Assembly (NCBI GenBank): GCA_016705365.1
Contig: JADIYI010000009.1
Coordinates: 1-64,000 of the forward strand
Source of the DNA: Gammaproteobacteria bacterium
GTDB lineage: Bacteria > Pseudomonadota > Gammaproteobacteria > Pseudomonadales > UBA5518
Direction of reading: 5' to 3'
DNA length: 64,000 nucleotides
A program made the translations under genes and the position numbers. Position 1 is the stretch's first letter, and each line of letters starts with the position of its first letter. A model generated the notes under the pieces. The model did not search any database. It saw only the letters and a list, made by a program, of their open reading frames with translations, and had not been told where the DNA came from. This document shows positions 18,520 through 32,659 of this stretch, in pieces.

Positions 18520-21204
18520 CTAGACTTCTAACTGCGTTTGCGAACCGAAATGACCCTTCACGCGCGAGGCAGCCTCGACGTTGACCCAAGACGTGATCAG
18601 TTCGTTGTACGCCTCTAGCGTCGTCCGCCCAACCCTTGCGCTCGCATAGGTGCAGAGGCGATAGGCAAGGAGCGGATTTGGTCCGCGCGGGCCGGCATGC
18701 CGGCCAATAGCTCACCTGCCATAGGTTTCGCCGACCCAACTGCAGCGCTCGAATCATTGGTGCAGGGCTTCCCCAAATTGGCGTGTTGTTATCGCTCTCT
18801 GGACGCCAATCTGCGGGGTATTCCGCCGGCTTGAATAGGCGCACGCTCCCTGCACCGGACTTAACCACTCCCGAAGCGGCTACCGCTTGGACGCTGGTTC
18901 CCTTCGCGCGAGCCAGCACGTCGGCTTGCCCAAAATCACCGCCTACCCAACCTTGCTCGTCGAACCAGGCTAGGCAGAACCGAGTGTCGGCATCGAAGTC
19001 GTCCGCGCCTTCTGTCAAGGTCTTGTTGATTAGAGTTAGTGCCGTATGGACGGACATCGGAGTGCCATCCGCCTCCAGCACCGCCGAATACTTCGAGAAC
19101 ACCGCCATGCCTGGGCCAATCACTGCTTGCGCAAGATCGACTGGAGCTACGGGCGAAGCGCCCTCGACTCCACCGATCATTTCATCAAGCGCTTCCGCGA
19201 GGTGCTCCTTGAGCTCCCGCTGGAAGTCTCTGCGAGTGGTGCTTCTCGCGTCGGAGTCTCGTTTGCGACATACAAGAACGATCGACGATGCCAATGCGTT
19301 TGCACCGATAGCACGGCCTCGGCTACCGCGCTCCGTCCGAACTGGCCAAGTTCCAGTAATGACAAAGTTGGCGTTGATCACGGACTCCAAAAAAGCTCTC
19401 CCAGCCCGACGACGCTGTGCCGCGTGCTCCCGTATCGCTTTGCTTGAACGCGTAGTAGATCGTCACCGGCACTGTGTCATTCGCTTTGGCATGAATCTGG
19501 CAAAGCGCCTGAGTCATTCCGTCCGTGAAGTGGCGCATAGCGTCTTCGATCTTCGCGTAGAGGCTATGCGATGCAACTAACTCGTCTTCCTTTGGGGTCT
19601 GCCTGTAGCGAAGATCGCTGGAAACACATCGCGCAGACAGACTCGCATCCAGATATAGAAGAAGTCTGATAAGTTCGAATATGGAACGTTGTCGTAGTAA
19701 GGAGGGTCGGTGGAAACTACGGTCTGGTTCTCTGTAGGAACAGTTCCTCTTGCAGCGTCGAGCTGGAACGCATGGCCAGGCGCATTTGCGGGCAACAGAT
19801 CGATAACACGCGCGATCCAGCCTAACGCACTGATCCACGACCCTCCGCCATCAGAGAGCGGATTGTTTTCACCGTAGTCCCAAACTATGGGTAATGCGTG
19901 CATGGTGAACGCGTTTTTTACGAACTCCCCGCCCGACTCCCATGACGTCAAAGTGTTCCAATAGTCGGCTGCACGGCCAATGCCGCAGGCGAGATAAACG
20001 GAGATGGCTTCCGCGTACGCCGTCGCTCCTGATCCGCCATCGCGGAGTGCAATTCCGTCATCTGAGAGACCGGCTCGAATTGCATCGAGCTTTACTACCT
20101 CGCGGGACTCGATCACAAGGGACGAGAACGTGCTTAGAGCCAACTGCTGCCGAAGATTGAACAGGCTTGCAAAAGTCTTCATGCCGTAGACCACTACGTT
20201 GGTGCATCCCGCCCAATGAAGGATCTCAGCTTCCGGGGCGGTCGGAACCAGTCCGGAAAAGTCTGGCGGCACGACGTCGCTGGCCGGGATGTACGCCTTA
20301 CCTTTCGGCGTCTTAACGACAACAGCCATAAGCCGCTGCCCCATTCGACCGGCGATGCCCTCAGTTCGCCGTCACGCGCAGAAAGCTGAAAAGACTTCGC
20401 AAGCGGTACGTGACATCCTCTTGCCGCCGGGTTCGGGCTTGCCACGGTACGACACCAAAGCCACGTAACTACGGTGCCTTTTCCGCCGCCGAGTCGGCGA
20501 GGCAAGTCCACCTGTGGGTATTGCGAGGCAAGTCGTTCGACTGCGTGCTTCCATACCCAATGGCCATAGCGTCTAAGGTCTTCGGAAAGTCCCCTCGCAC
20601 CAGTCCAGCTCTCATCTAAGCGCGCCTGCTTGGCCGCATACTCCGCTGGCCCTACTGGCGGTAGGTTCCTAAACCTAGGGGGTATTTCCAGCATCGCTTT
20701 GTTGAGCACCACTGGACTGGGTTCAGGTCAGTGGCGTAGGTCTCAAAACCCAAGCGCTGCGCCTCAAGGAAGAAGGAACCGCCTCCCGCGAACGGATCTG
20801 GAAGACCGGTAGAAGATCAGGATCGACCCAGGCAGTCCGGCATTGAGTTCGCAAGTTTCTCTCCAAGACTTTCGAATTTCTTCGCGAGCTCGATCGAGGA
20901 CTTCCTGGTTTTCAGTGTTCTCCCATTTCACTAGGTCTCGGATGATGTTGAAGAGGCGTTCGCGCTCCAACTTCGCCTTCTCTTTGTTTACGCCCCTGCC
21001 GAGGTGCCGTTCAAATCCTGGATCGTTAACCATTTGGGCAAAAAGAATTGCCCGAGCGGCAGCCAGTGGTCGGCGAGCGAACCAAAGATGAAGGGTCGAC
21101 GGATGACCATGGCGGATGGACTTTTCCTTCGAAGACGCGATATTGATGTCGTCGAGGGGCAGCGCGACCTCGATCAGTTTCTTGGGAGCCTTAATGGTCG
21201 CCAT
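18520..21204 (-). CDS. DUF1156-domain N6-adenine DNA methyltransferase (frameshifted as assembled)
   Basis: About 895 codons. The DUF1156 N-terminus is [20 protein letters not shown] and [19 protein letters not shown]. The SAM-binding motif (DPFAGGGSF) lies in an adjacent frame near 20790, and the catalytic motif is [20 protein letters not shown] near 19690. The end is GSQTQLEV at 18520. It should methylate DNA, probably adenine, and so mark self in a methylation-linked defence system (COG1743 class). Frame changes occur near 20820, 20340, 19640, 19330 and 18660. It starts 14 nt after the helicase stop. Nothing indicates its recognition sequence. Confidence 0.8.
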
Positions 21205-21218
21205 GTGTTCTTGTTCCC

Positions 21219-24741
<3,523 letters not shown>

Positions 24742-24745
24742 GATG

Positions 24746-25642
24746 CTAGTGATCCCTGTCGGTGCCTGAGTAACCCGGCGCAAGCAATAGGTTGGAAACG
24801 CCGTACAGCGCCTGTCGATTGCGAAGCCAGAGTTGGTATTCCCCGCCCTTCAGGCTGTGGTCGTTCGTGCAGTCAACATTCCAGCGGCGAAGCAAGTAGC
24901 CAGCGAGCGCCGCACGCACTCGAACCTTCAGAACCCCGCCGTTCATGCCGTACTCAGATTCGATGGTGTCCGGGTGCTGAACATTTGCAGGGTGCGGAAC
25001 GAACTCCAGCTCCGTAATGCGATTCCATTCGATGTCGTCGGCCGACCGTTCGTTGTCCATGACGGGGCCACTCAAGATTCGGGCGTCTGTCAGTCGGGCA
25101 AGCACGAAGTCCCGAAACTCTCCCGTTCGGCGATCAAAGGCACGGACGTGCCAGCGCAGACCACTGTCCGCGAGCGCAAACGGAACAATCTCGCGCGTTG
25201 TCAGGCCACTCGACATCGCGCGGTAGTAGACCTCCGCCGCGCAGCCTTGATGAATTGCACGGGTCAGTACCGAAACAAGCTCTAGATCGACGTTGCCAGC
25301 GAGGCGGGTACCCTCATGGGGCACTACCGGTTTGCGAGGGACGGGCTCGCCGTCTGCATAGCCGCGCGACAGCCAGGTCAGAACCCGGTCAACAGGGAAA
25401 TCAAAGATGGGCCAGAACCGGGCGGCCCGGACGTACAGCTTGTTCTTGGTGTCGTACTCAAGGTTTCGCGGCGCGAGGTTCCTGTACTCGGCGATATCCC
25501 GAGTGGCAGCTGCCGCCCGAATACCGAATCGCGCAACCAGTTCTTGGCGCCGCAATTCGCCGCAATAGCGCAGACGCAGCTCGATGAACGCCAGGCGGTC
25601 GCGCTGAGCCTGCGTCAGGTCAGAGGACTTGGGTGAACTCAC
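24746..25642 (-). CDS. WYL-domain transcriptional regulator (CapW/BrxR-like)
   Basis: An intact 298-aa protein. It has an N-terminal winged helix (RDRLAFIELRLRYCGELRRQ, ELVARFGIRAAAATRDIAEY), a WYL domain (VYYRAMSSGLTTREIVPFALADSGLRWHVRAFD) and a C-terminal extension. CapW/BrxR proteins repress defence operons and are released by a nucleic-acid-like ligand. It lies exactly between the CBASS operon (divergent, 155 bp away) and the helicase operon (4 nt downstream, same strand), so it may regulate both. It is the only gene of this defence block without a frame interruption. Confidence 0.85.
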   Translation of the reverse strand: MSSPKSSDLTQAQRDRLAFIELRLRYCGELRRQELVARFGIRAAAATRDIAEYRNLAPRNLEYDTKNKLYVRAARFWPIFDFPVDRVLTWLSRGYADGEPVPRKPVVPHEGTRLAGNVDLELVSVLTRAIHQGCAAEVYYRAMSSGLTTREIVPFALADSGLRWHVRAFDRRTGEFRDFVLARLTDARILSGPVMDNERSADDIEWNRITELEFVPHPANVQHPDTIESEYGMNGGVLKVRVRAALAGYLLRRWNVDCTNDHSLKGGEYQLWLRNRQALYGVSNLLLAPGYSGTDRDH

Positions 25643-25687
25643 AGGGCTGCCTGAGTGTTTTATTTAAGAGCATGTCGCCGCACTATT

Positions 25688-25740
25688 ATGATATTGGATC
25701 ATACGCTATAATGACCGTCGCTGCTAATCATTTTGATGAT
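25688..25740. promoter_or_regulatory. Divergent control region between the WYL gene and CBASS
   Basis: Two small dyads with the same half sites: ATGAT-N5-ATCAT (25688-25702) and ATCAT-TTTG-ATGAT (25727-25740). TATAAT (25707-25712) lies between them as the likely -10 for the CBASS operon, with only a poor -35. The arrangement suits binding by the WYL protein. Confidence 0.5.
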
Positions 25741-25796
25741 GATATGCAACATTTCTCAGCTAGTCGGGTGAGACGGGAAGGAATTTGGGGTTCCAA

Positions 25797-26986
25797 ATGG
25801 CAACCGCAGAAAACAGTCGAGACGCCCACCCGCTTCATTCGGCGGATCGGTCGACGCTGCGCGAAGCCAATGCTCCAGACGGCGTGCCTTTCCGCGTGCT
25901 GTGCCTCGACGGCGGCGGAATGCGCGGCATCTATCAGGCCACGTACCTTCACACCCTCGCACAGCGCGTCGAAGACACCGCGGGCCGATACCCCGACATC
26001 GGCGCCACGTTTGACCTTATCGTCGGGACCAGCACCGGCGGGATCGTTGCTTGCGCGCTCGCAGCCGGCACGCCGCTTTCGAAGTCATCAATCTCTACAA
26101 GGAACACGGTCGGAAGATATTTCCACGGCAGTGGCTAAGATCCTTGCCCGTTCTGGGCACGGCGGTTCGTGCCTTCTTCCCTGGAAATCGGCGTGGCGAA
26201 CACGCGCTGCGCCACGCGCTGGAATCTACATTTCGAACTCAGACCGTTGCGGAGGTGTACGCGAGGCGTCAAATCGCCGTAGCCATTCCAGCCGTCGACC
26301 TCACTCGCCACTACGCAACCGTCTTCAAGACGCCGCACCTGTCGCGACTGAATGGTCGCGACAACGAGCGAACCTTGGTGGATGTGTGCCTCGCCACCAG
26401 CGCTGCCCCGATCTTGCGGTCGGTAGCACGGCTGCCCGACACGAATGGCACCGACGCTCACGTCGACTATGTTGACGGCGGTCTCTGGGCCAACAATCCA
26501 GGCCTCGTAGGACTAACCGAAGCCTACGAGATACTTCATAGCCGCCAAGAGAAGCGCCCTATTCACCTCTACACGCTCGGCACGTTGCCAGTACAGGGCG
26601 GCGAGGTTCTCAAGTTCAATCGCTCGCGACATCGCGGCGCGCTACGTTGGAAGTTCGGCATCAAGGCGATCGAAGCAGGGATGAATGCCCAGTCGGTCGC
26701 CTATGACTACATCGCTTCAAAGCTCGCTGAAATGCGAAACGACGGAAGCTTCGTCATGCGATTGCCGGCGCAGTGCCCGTCCGGCGAACTACACAAGTAT
26801 CTGCAGAACATGGATGACGCGCGCGAGATCGTCCTGAACGCGCTCTCCCGCCAGGCCTCCTCGGACGTGGACCTCGCGTGGGCCGCATTCGAACAGAATC
26901 CCAAGCTTCGGACCCTTCGCGACGCGCTATTGCCAGACACCCACGCTGCCAGTTCAAAAGAGGACCGTCACAATGTCGACAATTGA
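25797..26986 (+). CDS. capV: CBASS patatin-like phospholipase effector CapV (frameshifted as assembled)
   Basis: The ATG at 25797 ([11 protein letters not shown]) follows AAGGAA. The patatin oxyanion motif is [14 protein letters not shown], the nucleophile elbow GTSTGG, and the catalytic aspartate motif [11 protein letters not shown]. About 396 residues in total once the frame change near 26085 (after CALAAGTPL) is bridged, a usual CapV size. On cyclic-dinucleotide binding CapV degrades membrane phospholipids and kills the infected cell. It is the first gene of the plus-strand CBASS operon and overlaps the cyclase gene by 14 nt. Confidence 0.88.
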
Positions 26987-28024
26987 TTGCCACGGCGACC
27001 TCAAGGGATACCACGACAAGAAGGTAACCCTCGGAACTGCGGAGCAGGCTGACATGCGCACTCGCCGTGACGCCGGTCGCACGCGCATGAAGAACGGCCT
27101 TGCGGCTGCCGAGCAGCCCGCTCCAAGCGCCTTCCATGCGCAAGGCTCCTACGCCATGCGAACGATGGTTCAAGACTCGCAGAATGACTATGACATCGAC
27201 GATGGTGCGTACTTTGAAAAGGACGATCTCCGCGACGCGAATGGCAACGACTTGGCGCCGCGGGACGCCCGACAGCGCGTTGCAAGCGCCCTAAAAGGAC
27301 GACCGCCTCGCGTACGACGCAAAAGTGAAAAACAACTGCGTTCGCCAAGCGTACCCGCCGGGCTATCACATCGACATTCCTGTTTACCGGGTCCTGCGCT
27401 CCACGGACATTTTTGGCAAAGAGAAAGCGGAATATGAGCTGGCGAGCGGTGACGAGTGGGTCAAGTCTGACGCTCGCGAGGTTACCAGCTGGTACAAGTC
27501 GAAAGTTACGTCAGAACTGGATCGCGGCCAGGAGGACACCAGCCAGCTGCGTCGGATTACAAAGCTGACTAAGAAGCAGGCGCGCAGCCGCCTTTCGTGG
27601 AAGTCTCAGACGACAAGCGGCATTGCGATCACAAAGCTCGTAGTCGACCACCAACGACTGGAGGCCGGCCGCGACGACCTCGCGCTGCGTCGCACTTGGC
27701 AAGCGATCAAGACCCAGTTGGATTTCTCGCAAAGCATTTCTCATCCGATTGCAGGAAACCGCGATCTTGCAAACGAGGGAGATGAGGCGGTCAAGTTCTT
27801 CCGTGATCGTCTTGCCGAAGCATTGGAGACGCTCAAGATCCTTGATGATCCAAAGTGCACCAAAATCGCAGGCTCGCGAAGCCTGGAATACGGTTTTCAA
27901 TACAACCTATTTCTCTGATCTACCGGACGACGGCACAGGCGGCGGGACCAAGGCGAGTGGTCCTTTCGTAATTTCTTCCGGGAAAACCACAAAGCGCGAC
28001 GACGACAACGGCAGGTTCGGTTGA
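26973..28024 (+). CDS. CBASS CD-NTase, DncV-like cyclic dinucleotide synthase (frameshifted as assembled)
   Basis: About 350 codons from ATG 26973, preceded by AGAGGACC. The nucleotidyltransferase core is [23 protein letters not shown] (GS plus DxD-type DYDID), with a later third-acidic-strand candidate HIDIPVYRV. The C-terminal part has [19 protein letters not shown], and, after a shift near 27880, [15 protein letters not shown] to the stop at 28024. It should make cGAMP or a similar second messenger that activates CapV. Frame changes lie near 27310 and 27880. The product cannot be predicted from the sequence alone. Confidence 0.87.
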
Positions 28025-28030
28025 GACGAC

Positions 28031-29764
28031 GTGGATTTCGAACGCTCCTATGTACCAACAATTGAGCAGGCCTTCGAGACGCAAGCAAGTCTCCGTGGCC
28101 GATGGCGTCGATTGGCTTCCGCTGATTCCAATCCCAGCGCCAAGGCACGGAAGGCTGTAGTTGCCTGGAAGTTCGAATTCCGCCGAATGCGGTGAAGTGC
28201 CCGAACGTGGATGAACTTTGGGTTCTCCTCGATGATAAGTTTCCCTACAGCCAGCCGCGCGTGCTCTCCCCCGCGCTTCGTGAGGATTCTTGCAATTGGC
28301 CGCACATCGAAGATGCGGGCCTGCTCTGTCTTCCATCAACCGGCTTGCGCGATTGCCCAGGACTCCGTGTGCTGCGTCATCTTGAGGATGCGCTTCAGCT
28401 CCTAAACCTTGAGGAAGCGGATCGGAAGCGCGACTTTCAGTCTGAATTTGCGACCTACTGGGCACGCGGTGACGTCGGAAAGCCTCTGCCCAGTCATTGG
28501 AGTCTCGCAACCCCGGTCGGTCCGTCACGAGAGGTCTTCCGGTATCACAGCGTCGAGGCCAACAGGTACATCTGGGCCGACACGAAACCAGAGCTAGAAC
28601 ATTGGCTAAGAAAATGCGGGCCGAAATCCGAGCAAGAAGTCTATCGAGGGTGCGTGGGCGGTTTGGCTACCCGAAGCCCCTACTCCTGCTCAGTTCCCAA
28701 AGCTTGGGTCCCATGTACTAGCGCTCATCCCGTCAGAAGCGAAGGCGCGACTGATCCATCCTGGCGAGAAGCTGCCGATTCTCATGGGCGCACCCACGGC
28801 GAACGGTCCGGTTTGGGTCGCAGCCATTCTTGACATCGCATCGGAACGGGATCTCCAGAACGGATTCCGCAGTGGCCGCATTCCATTTGATCGCGCCAAA
28901 ACGTCTATGGCTGCCCGCCCCGTACGACGACTCAAGGTCGAACGCATCGACGGCTCGTATGTCCACGGGCGTGACCGCAACGAACAATACCAAGCGCTCT
29001 CCCGAAAGCGCGTCGCGATCCTCGGTTGCGGCTCTCTAGGCAGCTCCATCGCCAGAATCCTAGCGCAAGGCGGCGTCGGCAGTTTCATGATGGTAGATGA
29101 CGACATCATGGCCGCCCACAACACGAGCCGCCATTCTCTGGGCAGCAAGACGATTGGTCTTTTGAAGGCCGACGCGCTGGCCGACTCCATCGAGGCGGAC
29201 TTCCCGCATCACGGAAAGCATGCCCGGCTAAAGAGACGTGTTGAGAACTTGACCAAAAAGGATTGGGAAGAAGTTGCCGAGTGCGATCTCATTGTCAGCG
29301 CAGGAATCGACTTCCCCGGCGATATGCGGATCGCTGCGTGGCGTATGAGCGTTGAGAATCCACCTCCACACGTTTGCACTTGGGTCGAAGCCTTTGCAGT
29401 AGTCGGACATGCGGTGGCCCTATTTGGCCGTGATGACCTAGGGATACTTTTTGACGCCGACGGGAAGCCGCAAATCGCCATGACTCACTGGCCGGATACG
29501 ACTCCCGTGCTTTTCAGAGAGGCCGGTTGCGGCAACAGCTTTCAACCACATGGTGCAGTAGACCTGCAGCGGACGGCCACGACAGCAGCTACTCTGTGTT
29601 TGGACATACTTGTGGGTACCGTAGCGGACTCCTGTCGTCGTACCTGGCAGGGTGACTTGACGAAACTGACCACACTCGGCGGTGTGCCGTCGCCGGATTT
29701 TCAAGTCAGCAATACAGAATCATGTTGGCCATGGGACGCTCTCGCGAGCGCCTCCTCAGGATGA
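28031..29764 (+). CDS. cap2: CBASS Cap2, E2-E1 fusion that primes the CD-NTase (frameshifted as assembled)
   Basis: About 578 codons from a GTG (VDFERSYVPTIEQAF) 6 nt after the cyclase stop. The N-terminal E2-like domain includes VKCPNVDELWVLLDDKFPYS and DAGLLCLPSTG with its catalytic cysteine. The adenylation domain has RKRVAILGCGSLGSSIARIL and MMVDDDIM..NTSRH, and an E1 cysteine candidate in FREAGCGNSFQPHG. Cap2 conjugates the C-terminus of the CD-NTase to targets, raising cGAMP synthesis. Frame changes lie near 28190 and 28640. The stop overlaps the cap3 ATG (ATGA). Confidence 0.87.
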
Positions 29765-30285
29765 GCCTGTCTTGGCGCTGCCGTGACTTCCGGCAGGTAC
29801 TCGTCCTATCGGATGAAGTGCTTTCGTACGTTCGTGCGCACAGGCAGCTCGAACACTGTGCAAATGAAGCCGGAGGGCAACTCTTCGGCGTGGTTAGCCC
29901 GCAGGAAGTGTTGATAACTGTTGCGACCGGCCCCTATGCCGAAGATACGCGATCGAGATTTAGCTACCGTTCTTCCCCTCAAGCCGCAAATGCAGCAATC
30001 GAGACCCAGGAGGGCGGCGGACTCTCTTACCTTGGTGAGTGGCACACTCACGCCGAAGGCAGACCAACGCCGTCGTCGTACGACAAGGCGACGATGTCTG
30101 CGATATCCAAGAAGTCCACGCTGCGTGCCGGCGCAGCTACGATGCTGATCGTTGGCCAGTCGGATACCACAGACGGGTTGTATGTCGGAACTTTCGAGAA
30201 GGGCCGGTTCCGTCGCTGGCTAGCGGAATCCGGAGGTAAGACCAATGACGGGCTGATGCACCGACTATGGGAGATCTTTCGGTAG
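29761..30285 (+). CDS. cap3: CBASS Cap3, JAB/JAMM isopeptidase
   Basis: An intact 174-aa MPN/JAMM metalloprotease. EAGGQLFGV gives the glutamate, and YLGEWHTHAEGRPTPSSYDKATM the HxH...S..D zinc site. Cap3 cleaves the Cap2-made conjugates and tunes the response. The ATG is in the ATGA overlap with cap2. Cap2 plus Cap3 with a patatin effector make this a type II CBASS. Confidence 0.92.
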   Translation: MSLSWRCRDFRQVLVLSDEVLSYVRAHRQLEHCANEAGGQLFGVVSPQEVLITVATGPYAEDTRSRFSYRSSPQAANAAIETQEGGGLSYLGEWHTHAEGRPTPSSYDKATMSAISKKSTLRAGAATMLIVGQSDTTDGLYVGTFEKGRFRRWLAESGGKTNDGLMHRLWEIFR

Positions 30286-30309
30286 GTTCGTAGCGCCAAT
30301 TTTCCGCGG

Positions 30310-31317
30310 TTAGCGAGGCCCCCTGCTCTTCGGCGGGGACTGACGCAGCTGAGGGCGAGAACTGGTTGTTAACTCTTCGGCGATCCGATCCCTGTCGGTA
30401 GCAGGGTCGCGCAGCGCTCGAGAGAACTTAGCGACGTCAGCGGCAAGACCCACCTCACCACTACGTTCGAGAATGTGTGCAACGCCTCTCCACCCATCTG
30501 CGACGTTGCTCCAGGTCTTCAACAGCGATTGCTTGCCAGATTGGGGTCTGACGACGCCGCTAACCAACTCTACGGCTATTGACTCGACACGGGCTCGAAT
30601 GAAGGACGAATCGCCTCTTAAGCTCGCTCGGTAAATTCCATCCTTTTTGGCGCTTCGACTCTCTCCGCGAACCGCACGCTCGGTGGCATTCGCCGCCACG
30701 CCCAGCCCGCGCAGGTGACTCGCGAACTGCGACCGCCAGTGCCGCAGGGTCGCCTTCTTGATGTTGAGCCGCACTCCCTGCTCGCTCACCGCCTTGAGGA
30801 CCAAATGTACATGCGGATGTGGCTCGTCCGTGTGCAGCACCATCGCGTACCGATGCTGCCCATAGAACTCCTCGCGCGCGAAGTTGCGCACCGCCGAGAG
30901 GACCTTCTGTGGAGGCGTGCCTGGTGGCATCGAGAACATCAGTTTGTGGACCAGCTTCGGGGGAGTCCGTTTGCTCGCAGCCGCCAGACTCCCTTGCCGT
31001 CTCACGTCATCGACGTCGAGATCCCAGTCCTCCAGCAACGCATCTGCGACGCGCCCCTGCAGCCGCTCTCCGTCGTCGCCCTCCAGTTCCAGGTTCCCCC
31101 GCCGACCGATGTAGTCGATGTGCTTGCCGACGGCCTTCAGGTCGTTGCTGCTCCGGGGCAGCACCTTCACGACTGCCTCAGGCGCGCGGTTGACGGTCAG
31201 GCGGATCTGCTCGATCTGCGACGGCGTCAGCCGGTCTGCCGCCCGCGGCCCGCCCCGCGCGTAGCTCGCGATGTTCAGCAGCGGCTCCTCCTTGGGGAGC
31301 CTAAATGTCTTCGCCAT
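30310..31317 (-). CDS. MOBP/VirD2-like relaxase
   Basis: A 335-aa relaxase. The core has HIDYIGRRGNLELEGDDG near 66-83, and the metal-binding motif YAMVLHTDEPHPHVHLVLK near 162-180 (three histidines), followed by LNIKKATLRHWRSQFASHL. The C-terminal third is basic and probably a DNA or coupling-protein contact. It nicks oriT and pilots the T-strand. Its start overlaps the mobC stop by 17 nt. It converges with cap3, 24 nt away, so the CBASS operon abuts the mobilisation region. Confidence 0.85.
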   Translation of the reverse strand: MAKTFRLPKEEPLLNIASYARGGPRAADRLTPSQIEQIRLTVNRAPEAVVKVLPRSSNDLKAVGKHIDYIGRRGNLELEGDDGERLQGRVADALLEDWDLDVDDVRRQGSLAAASKRTPPKLVHKLMFSMPPGTPPQKVLSAVRNFAREEFYGQHRYAMVLHTDEPHPHVHLVLKAVSEQGVRLNIKKATLRHWRSQFASHLRGLGVAANATERAVRGESRSAKKDGIYRASLRGDSSFIRARVESIAVELVSGVVRPQSGKQSLLKTWSNVADGWRGVAHILERSGEVGLAADVAKFSRALRDPATDRDRIAEELTTSSRPQLRQSPPKSRGPR

Positions 31318-31882
31318 GCCCGCTCTCCCAGCTCGTGACGTTCGCCTTCAGCAGCCCCTTCGTGTTGTCCCGCAGCGCCTCACAGACCTTGAGCATCGCC
31401 CGGAACTCCTCGCGCGCCGAGCCGGGAAGGCGCCCTCCGTCATTGGCTGCCCTGGCGATCTGGTTGAGGTTGCGGCCGATCGCTGCCAGCTCGCCGATGC
31501 TGCGCCGGAGCGCCAGCAATTCGTCCTTCGGCAGCGGCGCCAACCGGCGGAGGTGGCTTCGGGTCAGGACCGCGACATAGGTCGCCGGGCGCATCCCACG
31601 AGCCTCTGATCGCGCGTCCAGCAGCAGGCGATCCTCGGTCCGTAGCCGGATCAGGATGGGGCGCTCACAGGGACCGCCACGGTGTGCGCCGTGACGCCGG
31701 ACTCCCTCAACCCGACGTGGGGCAGCCTGTGTCCCGGCCGGATCACGAGCAGCCCGCATCTCCCGGATGAGCAGGCGTTTCAGCCAGGCCGACTCGGTCA
31801 GATTTTCACGCGCTGCAGCCTCTGCGATCTCTCGCTTCGTCTCTACAGTCACGCGCGCCTTGACGACTTCCGTACAACTCAT
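31301..31882 (-). CDS. mobC: MobC-like relaxosome accessory protein
   Basis: A 193-aa protein. The N-terminal ribbon-helix-helix-like segment is VKARVTVETKREIAEAAARE plus LTESAWLKRLLIREM. The C-terminal half has the MobC signature ELLALRRSIGELAAIGRNLNQIARAANDGG. It likely binds oriT and recruits the relaxase. It is the first gene of the mob operon and starts just left of the candidate oriT. Confidence 0.85.
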   Translation of the reverse strand: MSCTEVVKARVTVETKREIAEAAARENLTESAWLKRLLIREMRAARDPAGTQAAPRRVEGVRRHGAHRGGPCERPILIRLRTEDRLLLDARSEARGMRPATYVAVLTRSHLRRLAPLPKDELLALRRSIGELAAIGRNLNQIARAANDGGRLPGSAREEFRAMLKVCEALRDNTKGLLKANVTSWESGHGEDI

Positions 31883-31894
31883 GGGTCACAATGT

Positions 31895-31930
31895 GTCCCA
31901 ACGCTAAGCCGCAGGCTATCCTGCGTTTCA
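31895..31930 (+). other. Candidate oriT/nic region
   Basis: TATCCTGC at 31917-31924 matches the RP4/Ti-type nic consensus YATCCTG/Y, placing the nick after G31923 on the plus strand. It overlaps a perfect hairpin CGCAGG-CTAT-CCTGCG (31910-31925), and an outer AACGC...GCGTT pair. The position immediately upstream of mobC is usual for MOBP elements. Confidence 0.65.
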
Positions 31931-32086
31931 AGCGAAATGACCCCCTAACCTCGCAGCGAATCCGCGCCCCGAAGCCACTCCCCGCCGTCTCCGCTCCTCC
32001 CGCTCTGCTCCGCCGACTTCGCCACTTCGGAACGCAATCATCAGCAGGGAGGAGCGACAACCGCCGCCCCTCCCCGCTCGATCGGG

Positions 32087-32638
32087 CTACAGCACCCCGC
32101 GCTCGGCCAGCGACACCACCTGCGCGCCGGCCACGATCAGGTGGTCCAGAACCCGGATGTCCACGATGGCCAGGGCATCCTTCAGACGATGCGTGATCAG
32201 CTCATCCGCCTGGCTGGGCTCGGCCACGCCGGACGGGTGGTTGTGCGCCAGGATGACCGCTGCGGCGTTCTGCGCCAGGGCCTGCTTGACCACCTCCCGG
32301 GGATGGACGCTGGCACCGTCGATGGTCCCGCGGAACAGCTCGTCACAGGCAATCACCCGATGACGGTTGTCGAGCCACAGGCAGCAGAAGACCTCGTGCT
32401 CCAGGCTGGCGAACCGCAGGCTCAGGTACTGCCGCGTGGCCCTCGGACTCTCCAGCCGGTCGCCCCGCACCAGCTTCGTGGAGACGAGCTTCAGGGCCGT
32501 TTCGACGAGGGTGTCGTCACTGATGAGGGTGCCGGTCGCCGAGGACCAGCCCGTGCTGAACTTCGCCTCGGCGACGCCAATGGCGCCAGAGGCCGAACGG
32601 GTGTTGAGGGAACGAACGATGCGCTGCCGTGTGGTCAT
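32087..32638 (-). CDS. radC: RadC-like JAB-domain protein
   Basis: A 183-aa protein from ATG 32638, preceded by GGAGACTTCCC. The JAB core has ILAHNHPSG then [11 protein letters not shown], giving the H-x-H...S-x-x-D metal site, and the end VSLAERGVL. This mobile-element RadC family (often annotated as a DNA repair protein) has no proven repair role; copies are common near anti-restriction genes of conjugative elements. Alternative upstream starts would run through the repeated leader. It is the gene nearest to oriT on the leading side. The 204 bp between 31883 and 32086 contain only the oriT candidate. Confidence 0.87.
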   Translation of the reverse strand: MTTRQRIVRSLNTRSASGAIGVAEAKFSTGWSSATGTLISDDTLVETALKLVSTKLVRGDRLESPRATRQYLSLRFASLEHEVFCCLWLDNRHRVIACDELFRGTIDGASVHPREVVKQALAQNAAAVILAHNHPSGVAEPSQADELITHRLKDALAIVDIRVLDHLIVAGAQVVSLAERGVL

Positions 32639-32659
32639 GGGAAGTCTCCAGACTGCGCA

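Noticed and set aside
28031..29764. A ThiF/MoeB-type biosynthetic enzyme in place of Cap2
   Set aside because: The N-terminal E2-like domain and neighbours (CD-NTase, JAMM protease, patatin) fit CBASS Cap2.
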